Positions 6,849 to 13,782 are shown, numbered from the stretch's first letter. The stretch: DNA of 14,473 nucleotides from JAKSUT01 sp045616505 (GCA_045616505.1 JAZLGV010000005.1:1-14473); one strand, 5' to 3'. Numbers and translations are program-made. The notes: generated from the letters alone by a model not told the origin.

Positions 6849-7175
6849 TTATTCAGCATCCTTTTTAGAACCAAGAAGTCTAACATTATTTGCAATAATT
6901 AGATATCTTTGACGTTCTTCACCTGAAGCATCGTTCCATTTGTTAATAGCAATTCTGCCATCAACGGCAACCAATCTGCCTTTTTTTACATATTCACCAG
7001 CAAATTCAGCTTGTTTATCCCAAACGTCAACATTAAACCAATCAGTTACTTCTGATTTTGTTTTTGAGTCCCAACGGCTTACAGCTAAAGAAAAAGTTGT
7101 TCTTACTTTTCCTGATTCAAAGTATTTTGTTTCTGAATCTTGTCCTGCTCTACCTACTATAACTGCTGAATTCAT
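6849..7175 (-). CDS. ssb: Single-stranded DNA-binding protein (short, cyanobacterial type)
   Basis: A 108-aa OB-fold protein that coats single-stranded DNA in replication, repair and recombination. It begins MNSAVIVGRAGQDSETKYFESG, has the WFNVDVWDKQAE segment, then VKKGRLVAVDGRI (about 64-76), and ends LLGSKKDAE. The order and wording closely follow the short SSBs of cyanobacteria (KYFESG, WGKQA, VRKGSLIGVTG, LLGSK). It lacks the long disordered linker and the acidic DDDIPF-type tip of E. coli SSB that recruits partner proteins; the only acidic residues are the final DAE. The ATG at 7175 has a strong GAAGGGA about 6 nt upstream. It leads a small operon with the kinase and PdxA-family genes. 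Whether it is the main or an accessory SSB cannot be told from this window. Confidence 0.92.
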   Translation of the reverse strand: MNSAVIVGRAGQDSETKYFESGKVRTTFSLAVSRWDSKTKSEVTDWFNVDVWDKQAEFAGEYVKKGRLVAVDGRIAINKWNDASGEERQRYLIIANNVRLLGSKKDAE

Positions 7176-7263
7176 ATTTATTCCCTTCTTAAAAACTTCT
7201 CTTTATTTTTAAAGCATACAATAAATTAGAAAAGATAACCACAAAGTTTAAGTATTATTAATT

Positions 7264-7965
7264 TTATGTATGGATTAATTCTTCCTCTTTGGCTTTTTCA
7301 ACGCAATTTTCAAAACCTGTATTATCGCAAATGAATTTTGCCCATTGTTGCATAATTTCTTCCGGCTCTAGTGTATATGGAATTGGTTTCCCTATTTTTA
7401 TTGTAACCTGATGAGCCTTCCAACCTTTTTCATATCCATCAAAACCACAAATTGCGACAGGAACAATGTCAGCTTTTGTTTTGTGTGAAATAATGGCAAA
7501 ACCTTTTTGAATGTTTTCAAGTTTTTTATTATTTCTAATTCCACCTTGTGGAAAAATTCCAAGTGACCAAGTTGTTTTAAAAACTTCTGCAATAGTCCTA
7601 AATGTTGAAAGTTCAGGTTTATCTCTATTTACAGAAAATGCTCCTAATCTTTTTACCCACCATTGAAGATTGCAATCTTTTTCAAAAAGTTCCATTTTTG
7701 CCATGTATGCAACAGGTTTAATAATTGCAGAAGATACAAAAAGCGGATCGAACATTGAAACATGATTTGCTGCATATATTACCCTTGTTGATTTAGGTAT
7801 GTTTTCTTTACCTTCAACTTTAAATTGATAACAATATTTGAAGTAATAATGGCAAAGTCCTATTGTAAAGAGATGGAACATCCATCTTAAAGTATGGTAT
7901 TCCTTTGCGTATCTTCTTGCGAATTTTCGTTTCTCGGGTTTATTTTCTTGTGGGGTAGTAGTCAT
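7264..7965 (-). CDS. PlsC-type 1-acyl-glycerol-phosphate acyltransferase, copy B
   Basis: A 233-aa membrane-associated acyltransferase of the LPLAT family, expected to add a fatty acyl chain to a lysophospholipid such as lysophosphatidate. The catalytic box is NHVSMFD (N67, H68, D73), and VEGKENIP lies just before it. The usual FPEGTR box is altered to FPQGGIR (138-144). A hydrophobic stretch at about 28-45 could dip into the membrane. The start is taken as ATG 7965, with GAGGAA about 8 nt upstream and 1 nt after the previous gene's stop, rather than an ATG 33 nt further upstream that would overlap that gene. It is a paralogue of the preceding copy A over the whole length. The lysophospholipid substrate is not proven. 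Confidence 0.85.
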   Translation of the reverse strand: MTTTPQENKPEKRKFARRYAKEYHTLRWMFHLFTIGLCHYYFKYCYQFKVEGKENIPKSTRVIYAANHVSMFDPLFVSSAIIKPVAYMAKMELFEKDCNLQWWVKRLGAFSVNRDKPELSTFRTIAEVFKTTWSLGIFPQGGIRNNKKLENIQKGFAIISHKTKADIVPVAICGFDGYEKGWKAHQVTIKIGKPIPYTLEPEEIMQQWAKFICDNTGFENCVEKAKEEELIHT

Positions 7966-7966
7966 T

Positions 7967-8662
7967 TTATTCTTCCTCGTTTTGTGGTTCATATTCAAAA
8001 CCTGTTAATTCTTGCATGCTAGCAATCCATTTGTCAAACATTTCATCTTGATTATCTGTTAGTTCAATCATTTTTCCCACTCTAACAATTATTTTGCCAG
8101 TAAAAGGGATTTTTACTTTTTTGTCAGTACCAACAATCCCCATAGGTAAAATATTACATTTTGTCGCTTTTGCAAGTCCAAGAAACCCTTTTTTTACTGT
8201 TGTAATTTTTCCAGCTTTTTCTCTTGTTCCTTGTGGGAAAAGTCCTAAAATCCATTTTTTTGTTTTTACAAGTGATTTTGCTGTTTTTATTGTTGATAAA
8301 CCAACTTTTTCTCTATCTACTGCAAAAGCCCCTAATGTATCAAGCAAAATTTTCATTATTGGATGGTAAAATAATTCTTTTTTTGCCATAAAACCTATTG
8401 GATTTGGCAATACAGTAGCCATTATAACAGGGTCAAGTGTTGATAAATGGTTTCCTACCGCAATATAATTGTTGCAATTTTTAGGTATATTTTCTTTTCC
8501 TTCTACTTCATATCGATAAAATATAGTGAAAATCATTTTATACCAAAATTTTGTAACTAAAAATTGCCACAACATTCTAAATGTGCAAAAATCTTCTGGT
8601 TTTCTAACCATATATTTTTGAATACTATCAATTTTTTCTTTTTCTGTTAATTCTTTAGACAT
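7967..8662 (-). CDS. PlsC-type 1-acyl-glycerol-phosphate acyltransferase, copy A
   Basis: A 231-aa acyltransferase of the same family as the following gene, sharing YEVEGKENIP / FKVEGKENIP, the MAKxELF segment after the catalytic box, LGAF-V-R-K and the C-terminal TGFE. The catalytic box is NHLSTLD (N71, H72, D77). The phosphate-binding box is FPQGTR (142-147), with Gln where FPEGTR is usual. A hydrophobic segment at about 31-48 precedes the domain. The start is ATG 8662 with GGGGAG about 5 nt upstream; the GTG at 8668 falls within the ribosome-site spacing and is less likely. It is the first gene of the leftward acyltransferase pair. The pair may have different acyl or acceptor preferences, or one may act on ornithine or another lipid. 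Confidence 0.87.
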   Translation of the reverse strand: MSKELTEKEKIDSIQKYMVRKPEDFCTFRMLWQFLVTKFWYKMIFTIFYRYEVEGKENIPKNCNNYIAVGNHLSTLDPVIMATVLPNPIGFMAKKELFYHPIMKILLDTLGAFAVDREKVGLSTIKTAKSLVKTKKWILGLFPQGTREKAGKITTVKKGFLGLAKATKCNILPMGIVGTDKKVKIPFTGKIIVRVGKMIELTDNQDEMFDKWIASMQELTGFEYEPQNEEE

Positions 8663-8690
8663 ATACACTCCCCAATTATTCTTCTTTTTG

Positions 8691-8719
8691 ATTATATACT
8701 AAAAACAATTTTTGTGCTA
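8691..8719 (-). promoter_or_regulatory. Possible promoter for the tandem acyltransferase genes
   Basis: On the - strand a perfect TATAAT (8696-8691) lies 17 nt after TAGCAC (8719-8714), which is a poor -35. It would start transcription near 8684, about 20 nt before the GGGGAG ribosome site of the gene at 8662. On the + strand a TACAAT (8724-8729) could serve the phosphohexomutase gene but has no recognisable -35. Both are weak predictions. Confidence 0.4.
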
Positions 8720-8753
8720 TTATTACAATGTTATTTTTAGTGAGGTAGTTTAT

Positions 8754-10988
8754 ATGACAGACAAAATTGCATCTTGTGAATTAGAAAAAGAATTATTTAA
8801 AAATGTAGAAGATAAAACCCCAGAATATATTAAGCAATTAAATTTGATAGATTTATCAAATAAAGATGCTTTTGTGTTCAAATTGAAAAAAGAATATTTA
8901 CAACCTTATGACGCAGAAAAAAATCCTGAAGGTTTGGGGTTGTGGGATTGGTTTAAAAATTATGAAAAAGAAGCAAAAGTTTCAACAGCAGGTATAAGAG
9001 GACCTCAAAATATTTTATATCCTCAAGATACAAGATTTCCAATAAATTTAATCGGTATTACACTTGCGACTGTTGCAAAAGCATTAGTTGTGAAAGATAA
9101 AAATTATCAAAATCCTGTAAAACTTGCAGGTCGTGAAGTTAGATATAATTCAGATAAATTCTTAGATGCAATAGCTAGAATACAAGCGGCTTATGGAATT
9201 AAAACACTAGTTCCTGTTGATAAACAAACTATTCCAATTTGGTTAGCTTCATTTTTAGTTTTCAAATTAGGCTTAATTGGTGGGGAATATATCACATCAA
9301 GCCACGGTATTTCTGTGAAAAATGCGACTAAAGATTTGAACTGTCAAGGTGGTCAATATTTGCCAGAAGAATCAATGGAATTCGTAAATAAAATTAGGGA
9401 AATTTTTGAAATAGCAGAAAAAGAAGGTTTCTACGAAATCAAGTTTGCTGCAGAAAATGATGCGTTGATAAATCAAGAAGAAATGAAAAAACTTGAAAAC
9501 GGTATAAATTTATATATTGAATACTTAAAATCAGGTGTTGCAAGAGATATCAATTTAGATTTAGTAAAAAATTTCAATGGCAAAATCGTTATTGAAAATG
9601 TTGGCGGAAGTGCTTATAAAACATTGAGTAAAATCTTAGAAAAACTTGGTATAAGTACAAAATTCGATTGGTTAGATACAAATGAAGATCCATTCTTTAA
9701 TTCAATCGGTAAATACGATAAAGACCCAAAAGGTAATAGTTGTTTTTATGATTATTCAGTAGATGCAACAGTTATTGCTAAAAAGCCTAACGGAGAAAAA
9801 TTCTTCCCTGTTATTAATTCAATGAATTATGCAGAAAGATTGAAAAAGTATGAAATTGGTACTGTTGTGTTGATTACTGACCCTGATCATGACAGACTTA
9901 CAGTTGCACAAATTGAAAACGCTTCAAATATTCAAAAACTTGATGCTTCAGGTATTGATTATGTAAAACTTTCAGAAGATAGAGTTTTATCTGTATTTAC
10001 TGCAAACCAAGCATTTTTAATGTTGATGGATTTCAGAGCAAATCAGTTGAAAAAACTTGGTGCTTGGAATGATTTTCCAATGTTTATGATAAAAACAACA
10101 GCATCATCGCTTGCTTGGGATGAATGGGCTGAGTCTATGGGTGTAAAAGTTGTGAATGTCCCTGTTGGCTTTAAAGAAATTGCCAATATAATGAAAAAGG
10201 TTGAAGCTCATATCAAAAAAGCACCTGATAAAGAAGTTGTTATTACAGATGTTATGGGTAATAAAATTAATTTGGGTGTAAATCCAAGATTGTTGTTCGC
10301 AGGTGAAGAATCAGGCGGAATGATTATGGGACCTCCAGTTTTGATTAAATCATCTTCTGCAAATGAAGCGGTTGCAATGAGAGAAAAAAGTGCAACTGAA
10401 GCAATTGTTGTTGCATCTTCTTTGACTGCAAAATTAAGTGAAGAAAAACAATTGTTATCTGAATATTTTGTTCAAGTTTTAGAAAAAAACAAAATTAACG
10501 GAAAATTTGATACTCGTGCTGATATTTCTTATTACAACGAATCAGAACCAGATATTCAAAAGTTAAATGCTGAAAAGAAAGCAGGAGAAGCAAAAAGAAC
10601 AGAAAACGATTTGTTCTATCTTTCAATGGCAATGGGTGTTTCTGAAGGTTCTTTAAAGTTAGAAAATGTTATTGAAATTTTAAATGATACTTTCAAAGAT
10701 TTATCATTCTCAAATCTTAAAGCAATAACTTTTGTAGGCGATGGTACTTATTTAAGATTTGATGACAAATTCATTGAAATAAGACCTTCAGGTACAGATG
10801 CAAAAACAAAAGCTTATGCAGCAGGTCTTGATAAGAAAGAACTTGAAAAATATACTACTTTAATGGGTAATTATTCAGGTGCAAGAACAGAAACTTATAA
10901 TAAGTACATATCTGATGAACTTTATAATTCTGCAAAAGATAAAGCTATGAAATCTTATTTAGAATTTGTAAATAAAGATTTGGTATAA
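8754..10988 (+). CDS. Long phosphohexomutase-superfamily enzyme (phosphoglucomutase/phosphomannomutase-like)
   Basis: A 744-aa enzyme of the alpha-D-phosphohexomutase superfamily, which moves phosphate between C1 and C6 of hexoses through a phosphoserine. Four domain signatures occur in order. STAGIRGP begins domain 1; TSSHG (181-185) is the catalytic loop, with S183 the phosphoserine position; TDPDHDR (375-381) is the metal loop; GEESGG (517-522) contacts the sugar; and RPSGTD (677-682) is the phosphate loop. The catalytic loop departs from the usual TASHNP...NG form. The protein is much longer than the typical 450-580 aa, with extra sequence between domains and about 75 residues before the first signature. 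ATG 8754 is chosen over an upstream TTG because AGGTAG lies just before it. It leads the operon with the GNAT-like gene and ribD. The exact sugar is uncertain. Confidence 0.88.
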   Translation: MTDKIASCELEKELFKNVEDKTPEYIKQLNLIDLSNKDAFVFKLKKEYLQPYDAEKNPEGLGLWDWFKNYEKEAKVSTAGIRGPQNILYPQDTRFPINLIGITLATVAKALVVKDKNYQNPVKLAGREVRYNSDKFLDAIARIQAAYGIKTLVPVDKQTIPIWLASFLVFKLGLIGGEYITSSHGISVKNATKDLNCQGGQYLPEESMEFVNKIREIFEIAEKEGFYEIKFAAENDALINQEEMKKLENGINLYIEYLKSGVARDINLDLVKNFNGKIVIENVGGSAYKTLSKILEKLGISTKFDWLDTNEDPFFNSIGKYDKDPKGNSCFYDYSVDATVIAKKPNGEKFFPVINSMNYAERLKKYEIGTVVLITDPDHDRLTVAQIENASNIQKLDASGIDYVKLSEDRVLSVFTANQAFLMLMDFRANQLKKLGAWNDFPMFMIKTTASSLAWDEWAESMGVKVVNVPVGFKEIANIMKKVEAHIKKAPDKEVVITDVMGNKINLGVNPRLLFAGEESGGMIMGPPVLIKSSSANEAVAMREKSATEAIVVASSLTAKLSEEKQLLSEYFVQVLEKNKINGKFDTRADISYYNESEPDIQKLNAEKKAGEAKRTENDLFYLSMAMGVSEGSLKLENVIEILNDTFKDLSFSNLKAITFVGDGTYLRFDDKFIEIRPSGTDAKTKAYAAGLDKKELEKYTTLMGNYSGARTETYNKYISDELYNSAKDKAMKSYLEFVNKDLV

Positions 10989-11012
10989 TTTTCTTTGAAG
11001 GAATTATTGTAA

Positions 11013-12011
11013 GTGAAAATAAGACGTGTAAATTATTTTGATAAATTCAAACTTAAAAAATGTATTTCTTTTTTAAGTCCAATTGTTGTGGCTCATTACA
11101 CAAAAGTTTTTAGGAATTATCCTTTTTTACATTTTCATAAGTTTTTGCCGTTAGGTATGAAATTCTTACCAGAATCTTACATAATGGAAGAGGATAATTC
11201 TAAAAATATTTTAGGTATGATTACAGCTATTCCAACAAGTGGTAATCAAAATAAAGTTGCTATCAGTCGTTTATTTTTGGAAATGAATTACTATGAAGTT
11301 GGAAAGCAACTAATAGATTTTGTCATTGCAAAATATGGCGCTATCGGAGCTACAAGTTTTCTTTCAATTATTGATGAAAGAAATGATGAACTTTTGCAAT
11401 TGTTTTCTGAAGGTTGTGGTTTTAGACAATTTGCATCTGAACAATTGTGGCAAGTTGAAAATATTAAAGAAACTGATGCGTCAGAATTTGTAAGACCTTT
11501 TAAAAATTCCGATGCAAAAGATGTTGCAGAATTGTTTAATGATAGTTTAATAACTCACTACAAACCATCTTTACTAAGAAAAAAAGAAGAATATACAGAA
11601 AACATATTCAAAGGATTAGCAGACAGACGAATTTTCAGATATGTCGTTGCAAGTTCGTTTAACAAAAATAAAATGAAAGCATATTTTGCAATTTCAACAA
11701 CTGATGGTGTTAATTTTGTTGTTGTTATAACTCTTTCTGCTTGGGAAGAAACTTCGATTGAAACAATATTGAAATTCGCAAAACGTGAAATTAGCAAAGT
11801 AAGTAAAAACTTTGTGATGTATATAAAAATAAGAAAATATACAACAAGTGCAGAAACTATTGAACAAGCCTTGTTAAACAATGGCGGAAGCTGTACCCAA
11901 ACACAAATTGTATTAGTAAAAGATTTTTATAAACCTGTTAAAGATTTTGAAACAGAGCGTTCTATAATTCTTTTTAATGATTTTAAAGAAAGGTCTGTGT
12001 ATAAAAGTTGA
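11013..12011 (+). CDS. GNAT-like acetyltransferase-fold protein, two domains
   Basis: A 332-aa soluble protein with two units that look like GNAT folds. The N-terminal unit (about 1-150) has a long alpha/beta pattern ending FLSIIDERNDELLQLFSEGC followed by GF, the usual GNAT end motif of a late helix and 'GF'. The second unit (about 155-315) repeats the plan from VRPFKNSDAKDVAELFN. The acetyl-CoA signature (R/Q-x-x-G-x-G/A) is not evident in either half, so catalytic activity is unproven. The start is GTG 11013, fixed by an in-frame TAA immediately before it and GAAGGA 10 nt upstream. It follows the phosphohexomutase by 24 nt and overlaps the ribD start by 4 nt, so it is cotranscribed with both. 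Target unknown. Confidence 0.55.
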   Translation: MKIRRVNYFDKFKLKKCISFLSPIVVAHYTKVFRNYPFLHFHKFLPLGMKFLPESYIMEEDNSKNILGMITAIPTSGNQNKVAISRLFLEMNYYEVGKQLIDFVIAKYGAIGATSFLSIIDERNDELLQLFSEGCGFRQFASEQLWQVENIKETDASEFVRPFKNSDAKDVAELFNDSLITHYKPSLLRKKEEYTENIFKGLADRRIFRYVVASSFNKNKMKAYFAISTTDGVNFVVVITLSAWEETSIETILKFAKREISKVSKNFVMYIKIRKYTTSAETIEQALLNNGGSCTQTQIVLVKDFYKPVKDFETERSIILFNDFKERSVYKS

Positions 12012-13114
12012 TTTCTTCAAACAAAAAATATGAAAAATATATGAGAATGTGTTTAAAATTAGCTAAAAAAGCAGATGGAAAAACTTCTCCAAATCCACTT
12101 GTCGGATGTGTTGTTTTAGATAAAACAGGAAAAATTATTGCAAAAGGCTATCATAAAAAATGTGGTGAAAACCATGCAGAAAGAAATGCTCTTTTAAGTA
12201 TTGATAAGAAAAAAGCCGAAGGCGGAACTTTGATTGTAAATTTAGAACCTTGTTCGCATTATGGAAAAACTCCACCATGCGCAGATTTGATTGTCGAATA
12301 CAAATTGGCACAAGTTGTTTATGGATTAAAAGATCCTAATCCGCAAGTCGCAGGTAAAGGTTTAAAAATATTGAAAGATGCAGGAATAGAAGTCGTTGGC
12401 CCAATTTTAGAAGATGAATGTAAAAGTTTAAACGAAGTTTTTTTGAAAAATATTGAACAAGATAAATGTTTTGTAGCAATAAAATCAGCAACAACTTTAG
12501 ATGGAAAAATTGCGACTGAAACGGGTGATTCTAAATGGATAACATCAGATGCCGCAAGAGAAGAAGTGCAAAAAATAAGAAATCGATATGATGCGATTTT
12601 GACAAGTAGTTCAACTGTTATAAAAGATAACCCGTCTATGACATGTCGAATGAAAAACGGTAAAAATCCTATTCGTGTCGTTGTAGATACAAATTTTAAA
12701 ACTGGTATAAAATCCAAAATATATGCAAAAGACGGCACAAAAATATATTTGGCAGTTTCTGAAAAAGTCAAAGATAGCGATTTAAAGGCAATTCCATCCC
12801 ATATAGAGATTATAAAGTGTCCAATCTACAATAATTCTGGAATAGATTTAGAATATTTGCTAAAAGCATTATATAAAAAAGGTGTAAAAAGCGTATTAAT
12901 AGAGGCTGGCGGCAAGTTAAACGGAAGTTTTTTAAAACTGGGATTGATTGATAAAATATACCAATTTATAGCTCCAAAAATTTTGGGAGATAAAACAGGA
13001 ATAAATGTATTTGAGGGTTTAAGTGTAAAAAAAATCAACAATTCCGAAAACTTTAAATTTACTGAAATTGTTGATTATAGTCCTGATATTTTAGTTGTTT
13101 ATAAATATAATTAG
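12008..13114 (+). CDS. ribD: Bifunctional riboflavin biosynthesis protein RibD (deaminase/reductase)
   Basis: A 368-aa enzyme carrying out two early steps of riboflavin synthesis: deamination of the diaminopyrimidine made from GTP, then NADPH reduction of the ribosyl side chain. The deaminase domain (about 8-145) holds SPNPLVGCVV (27-36), the zinc ligands H56 with the acid E58 (HAER), and C82 and C91 in PCSHYGKTPPC. The reductase domain (about 150-368) begins AIKSATTLDGKIATETGDSK and carries WITSDAAREEVQKIRNRYDAIL and IEAGGKLNGSF. The length is normal. TTG 12008 is used as start; TTGA overlaps the previous stop. The nearest purine-rich site, AAAGG, is rather far, and ATG codons at residues 12 and 14 are alternatives, but those would cut into the domain. 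No other rib genes or FMN riboswitch are adjacent. Confidence 0.95.
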   Translation: MISSNKKYEKYMRMCLKLAKKADGKTSPNPLVGCVVLDKTGKIIAKGYHKKCGENHAERNALLSIDKKKAEGGTLIVNLEPCSHYGKTPPCADLIVEYKLAQVVYGLKDPNPQVAGKGLKILKDAGIEVVGPILEDECKSLNEVFLKNIEQDKCFVAIKSATTLDGKIATETGDSKWITSDAAREEVQKIRNRYDAILTSSSTVIKDNPSMTCRMKNGKNPIRVVVDTNFKTGIKSKIYAKDGTKIYLAVSEKVKDSDLKAIPSHIEIIKCPIYNNSGIDLEYLLKALYKKGVKSVLIEAGGKLNGSFLKLGLIDKIYQFIAPKILGDKTGINVFEGLSVKKINNSENFKFTEIVDYSPDILVVYKYN

Positions 13115-13368
13115 TATCTGTATAGGGTATCATAATAACTAACATCTGGTTGGAATTTGTCCGGATTTACCGGTGGGGTAAACATATTTTTTAGTGTTTT
13201 TGTTAGTTTGTTTTCTTTCTTTTCTGTCTTTGAAAAACTTACTGTATCTCCTTCAAAAGAGTATCCAGTTTTTGGGGTAGGGTAATAATTGTTCAATGTA
13301 TTATTTAATGTATTATTTTTATTTGCGATTTCAAATACTGAATATGCATCTACGGGGTTAATTCTCAT
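13111..13368 (-). CDS. Small hypothetical protein (85 aa) with duplicated NNTL
   Basis: An 85-aa soluble, Asn/Thr/Lys-rich protein with no signal peptide or membrane segment. Residues 18-27 hold a perfect tandem NNTL-NNTL-NN, and residues 35-46 hold GYSFEGDTVSFSK. I recall short proteins of the MRINPV...GDTVSFS style from Gastranaerophilales genomes, but no function is known to me. Expression looks real and strong: AAAGGAG lies 9 nt before ATG 13368, and a TTGACA/CATAAT promoter sits at 13453-13425. The leader contains a 19-bp dyad. The gene ends tail to tail with ribD, overlapping by 4 nt. Confidence 0.75.
   Translation of the reverse strand: MRINPVDAYSVFEIANKNNTLNNTLNNYYPTPKTGYSFEGDTVSFSKTEKKENKLTKTLKNMFTPPVNPDKFQPDVSYYDTLYRY
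13295..13318. repeat. Perfect tandem 12-bp duplication inside the small gene
   Basis: AATGTATTATTT occurs twice in a row (13295-13306 and 13307-13318). It keeps frame and encodes the doubled NNTL in the 85-aa protein. It probably arose by slippage. Confidence 0.9.
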
Positions 13369-13391
13369 ATTAAAATTCTCCTTTTGTTATA

Positions 13392-13410
13392 AAGTGTTTT
13401 ACATACACTT
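13392..13410. promoter_or_regulatory. Dyad operator or leader hairpin, copy 1
   Basis: AAGTGT-TTTACAT-ACACTT is a perfect 6-bp inverted repeat with a 7-nt centre. It lies about 8-26 nt downstream of the predicted start point of the small leftward gene and just before its ribosome site. A near-identical copy lies at 13514-13532 (16 of 19 bases the same, same orientation). The recurrence favours a protein-binding site. As RNA it could also form a hairpin near the ribosome site. Confidence 0.5.
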
Positions 13411-13424
13411 CATTTAACAATTTT

Positions 13425-13453
13425 ATTATGCATCATAATGATTTTTTTGTCAA
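13425..13453 (-). promoter_or_regulatory. Sigma-70-type promoter for the small leftward gene
   Basis: On the - strand TTGACA (13453-13448) and CATAAT (13430-13425) are 17 nt apart, predicting a start near 13418 and a leader of about 50 nt. The -10 box forms one arm of a perfect dyad, ATTATG-CAT-CATAAT (13425-13439), which could be a repressor site. Confidence 0.78.
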
Positions 13454-13513
13454 CCCCTTTTGTGTAATTTTGTTAAGTTGGTTAAAACCCAATAAATACA
13501 GCACAAAATGATT

Positions 13514-13532
13514 AAGTGCTTAAAATACACTT
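13514..13532. promoter_or_regulatory. Dyad operator, copy 2
   Basis: AAGTGC-TTAAAAT-ACACTT has the same arms as the copy at 13392-13410 with one mismatch in the palindrome. It is centred 122 bp from the first copy and upstream of the small gene's promoter. Two such sites flanking a promoter are a common arrangement for looping or cooperative repression. Confidence 0.45.
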
Positions 13533-13702
13533 TATCAAATCAAAACAAAGATTTTTGAATTTCAAGATAATACTTTAGAACTAATCTGTTGTCTAAAAAA
13601 TAAAAAAATAAATATAGACAGGTGATTAATTGTAAAACTTACATTTATTCTGTTAAATATAATTAAATCTTTTTCATACTTCCAGCTATTCTTAATTCCA
13701 AT

Positions 13703-13728
13703 GGGGGCATTTGCCCCCTTTTCTTTTT
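13703..13728 (+). terminator. Strong intrinsic (Rho-independent) terminator
   Basis: GGGGGC-ATTT-GCCCCC is a perfect all-GC 6-bp stem with a 4-nt loop, followed at once by TTTTCTTTTT. The T-run is on the + strand only, so it stops rightward transcription. In this AT-rich window it stands out. No protein gene ends nearby on the + strand; ribD ended about 590 nt earlier. Confidence 0.92.
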
Positions 13729-13758
13729 GGGGTAAAGATAGCGAATAGCGTTTATTTA

Positions 13759-13782
13759 TGATAAAATTCCAATAATTATTGG
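13759..13782 (+). promoter_or_regulatory. Possible extended -10 promoter and palindromic operator for the McrB-like gene
   Basis: TGATAAAAT (13759-13767) fits an extended -10 box, and a start would fall near 13774. That point lies within the perfect 14-bp palindrome CCAATAATTATTGG (13769-13782). There is no clear -35. A palindrome over the start point would suit repression of a toxic or costly gene. Both the promoter and its control are inferred. Confidence 0.4.

Noticed and set aside
11558..11881. Leftward 107-codon hydrophobic frame inside the GNAT-like gene
   Set aside because: It is antisense to a gene with proper start, ribosome site and operon position, and has no ribosome site of its own.
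12008..12060. FMN riboswitch controlling ribD
   Set aside because: ribD starts within the preceding gene with a 4-nt overlap, leaving no leader. No such element was seen before the operon at 8663-8753 either.
12319..12771. Leftward 150-codon frame inside ribD
   Set aside because: It lies wholly within a clearly conserved RibD coding region and has no independent support.
13738..13750. Short direct repeat ATAGCGA/ATAGCG just after the terminator, considered as an integration or target-site duplication
   Set aside because: It is only 6-7 bp and tandem, with no matching distant copy or mobile element, so chance is the simplest explanation.
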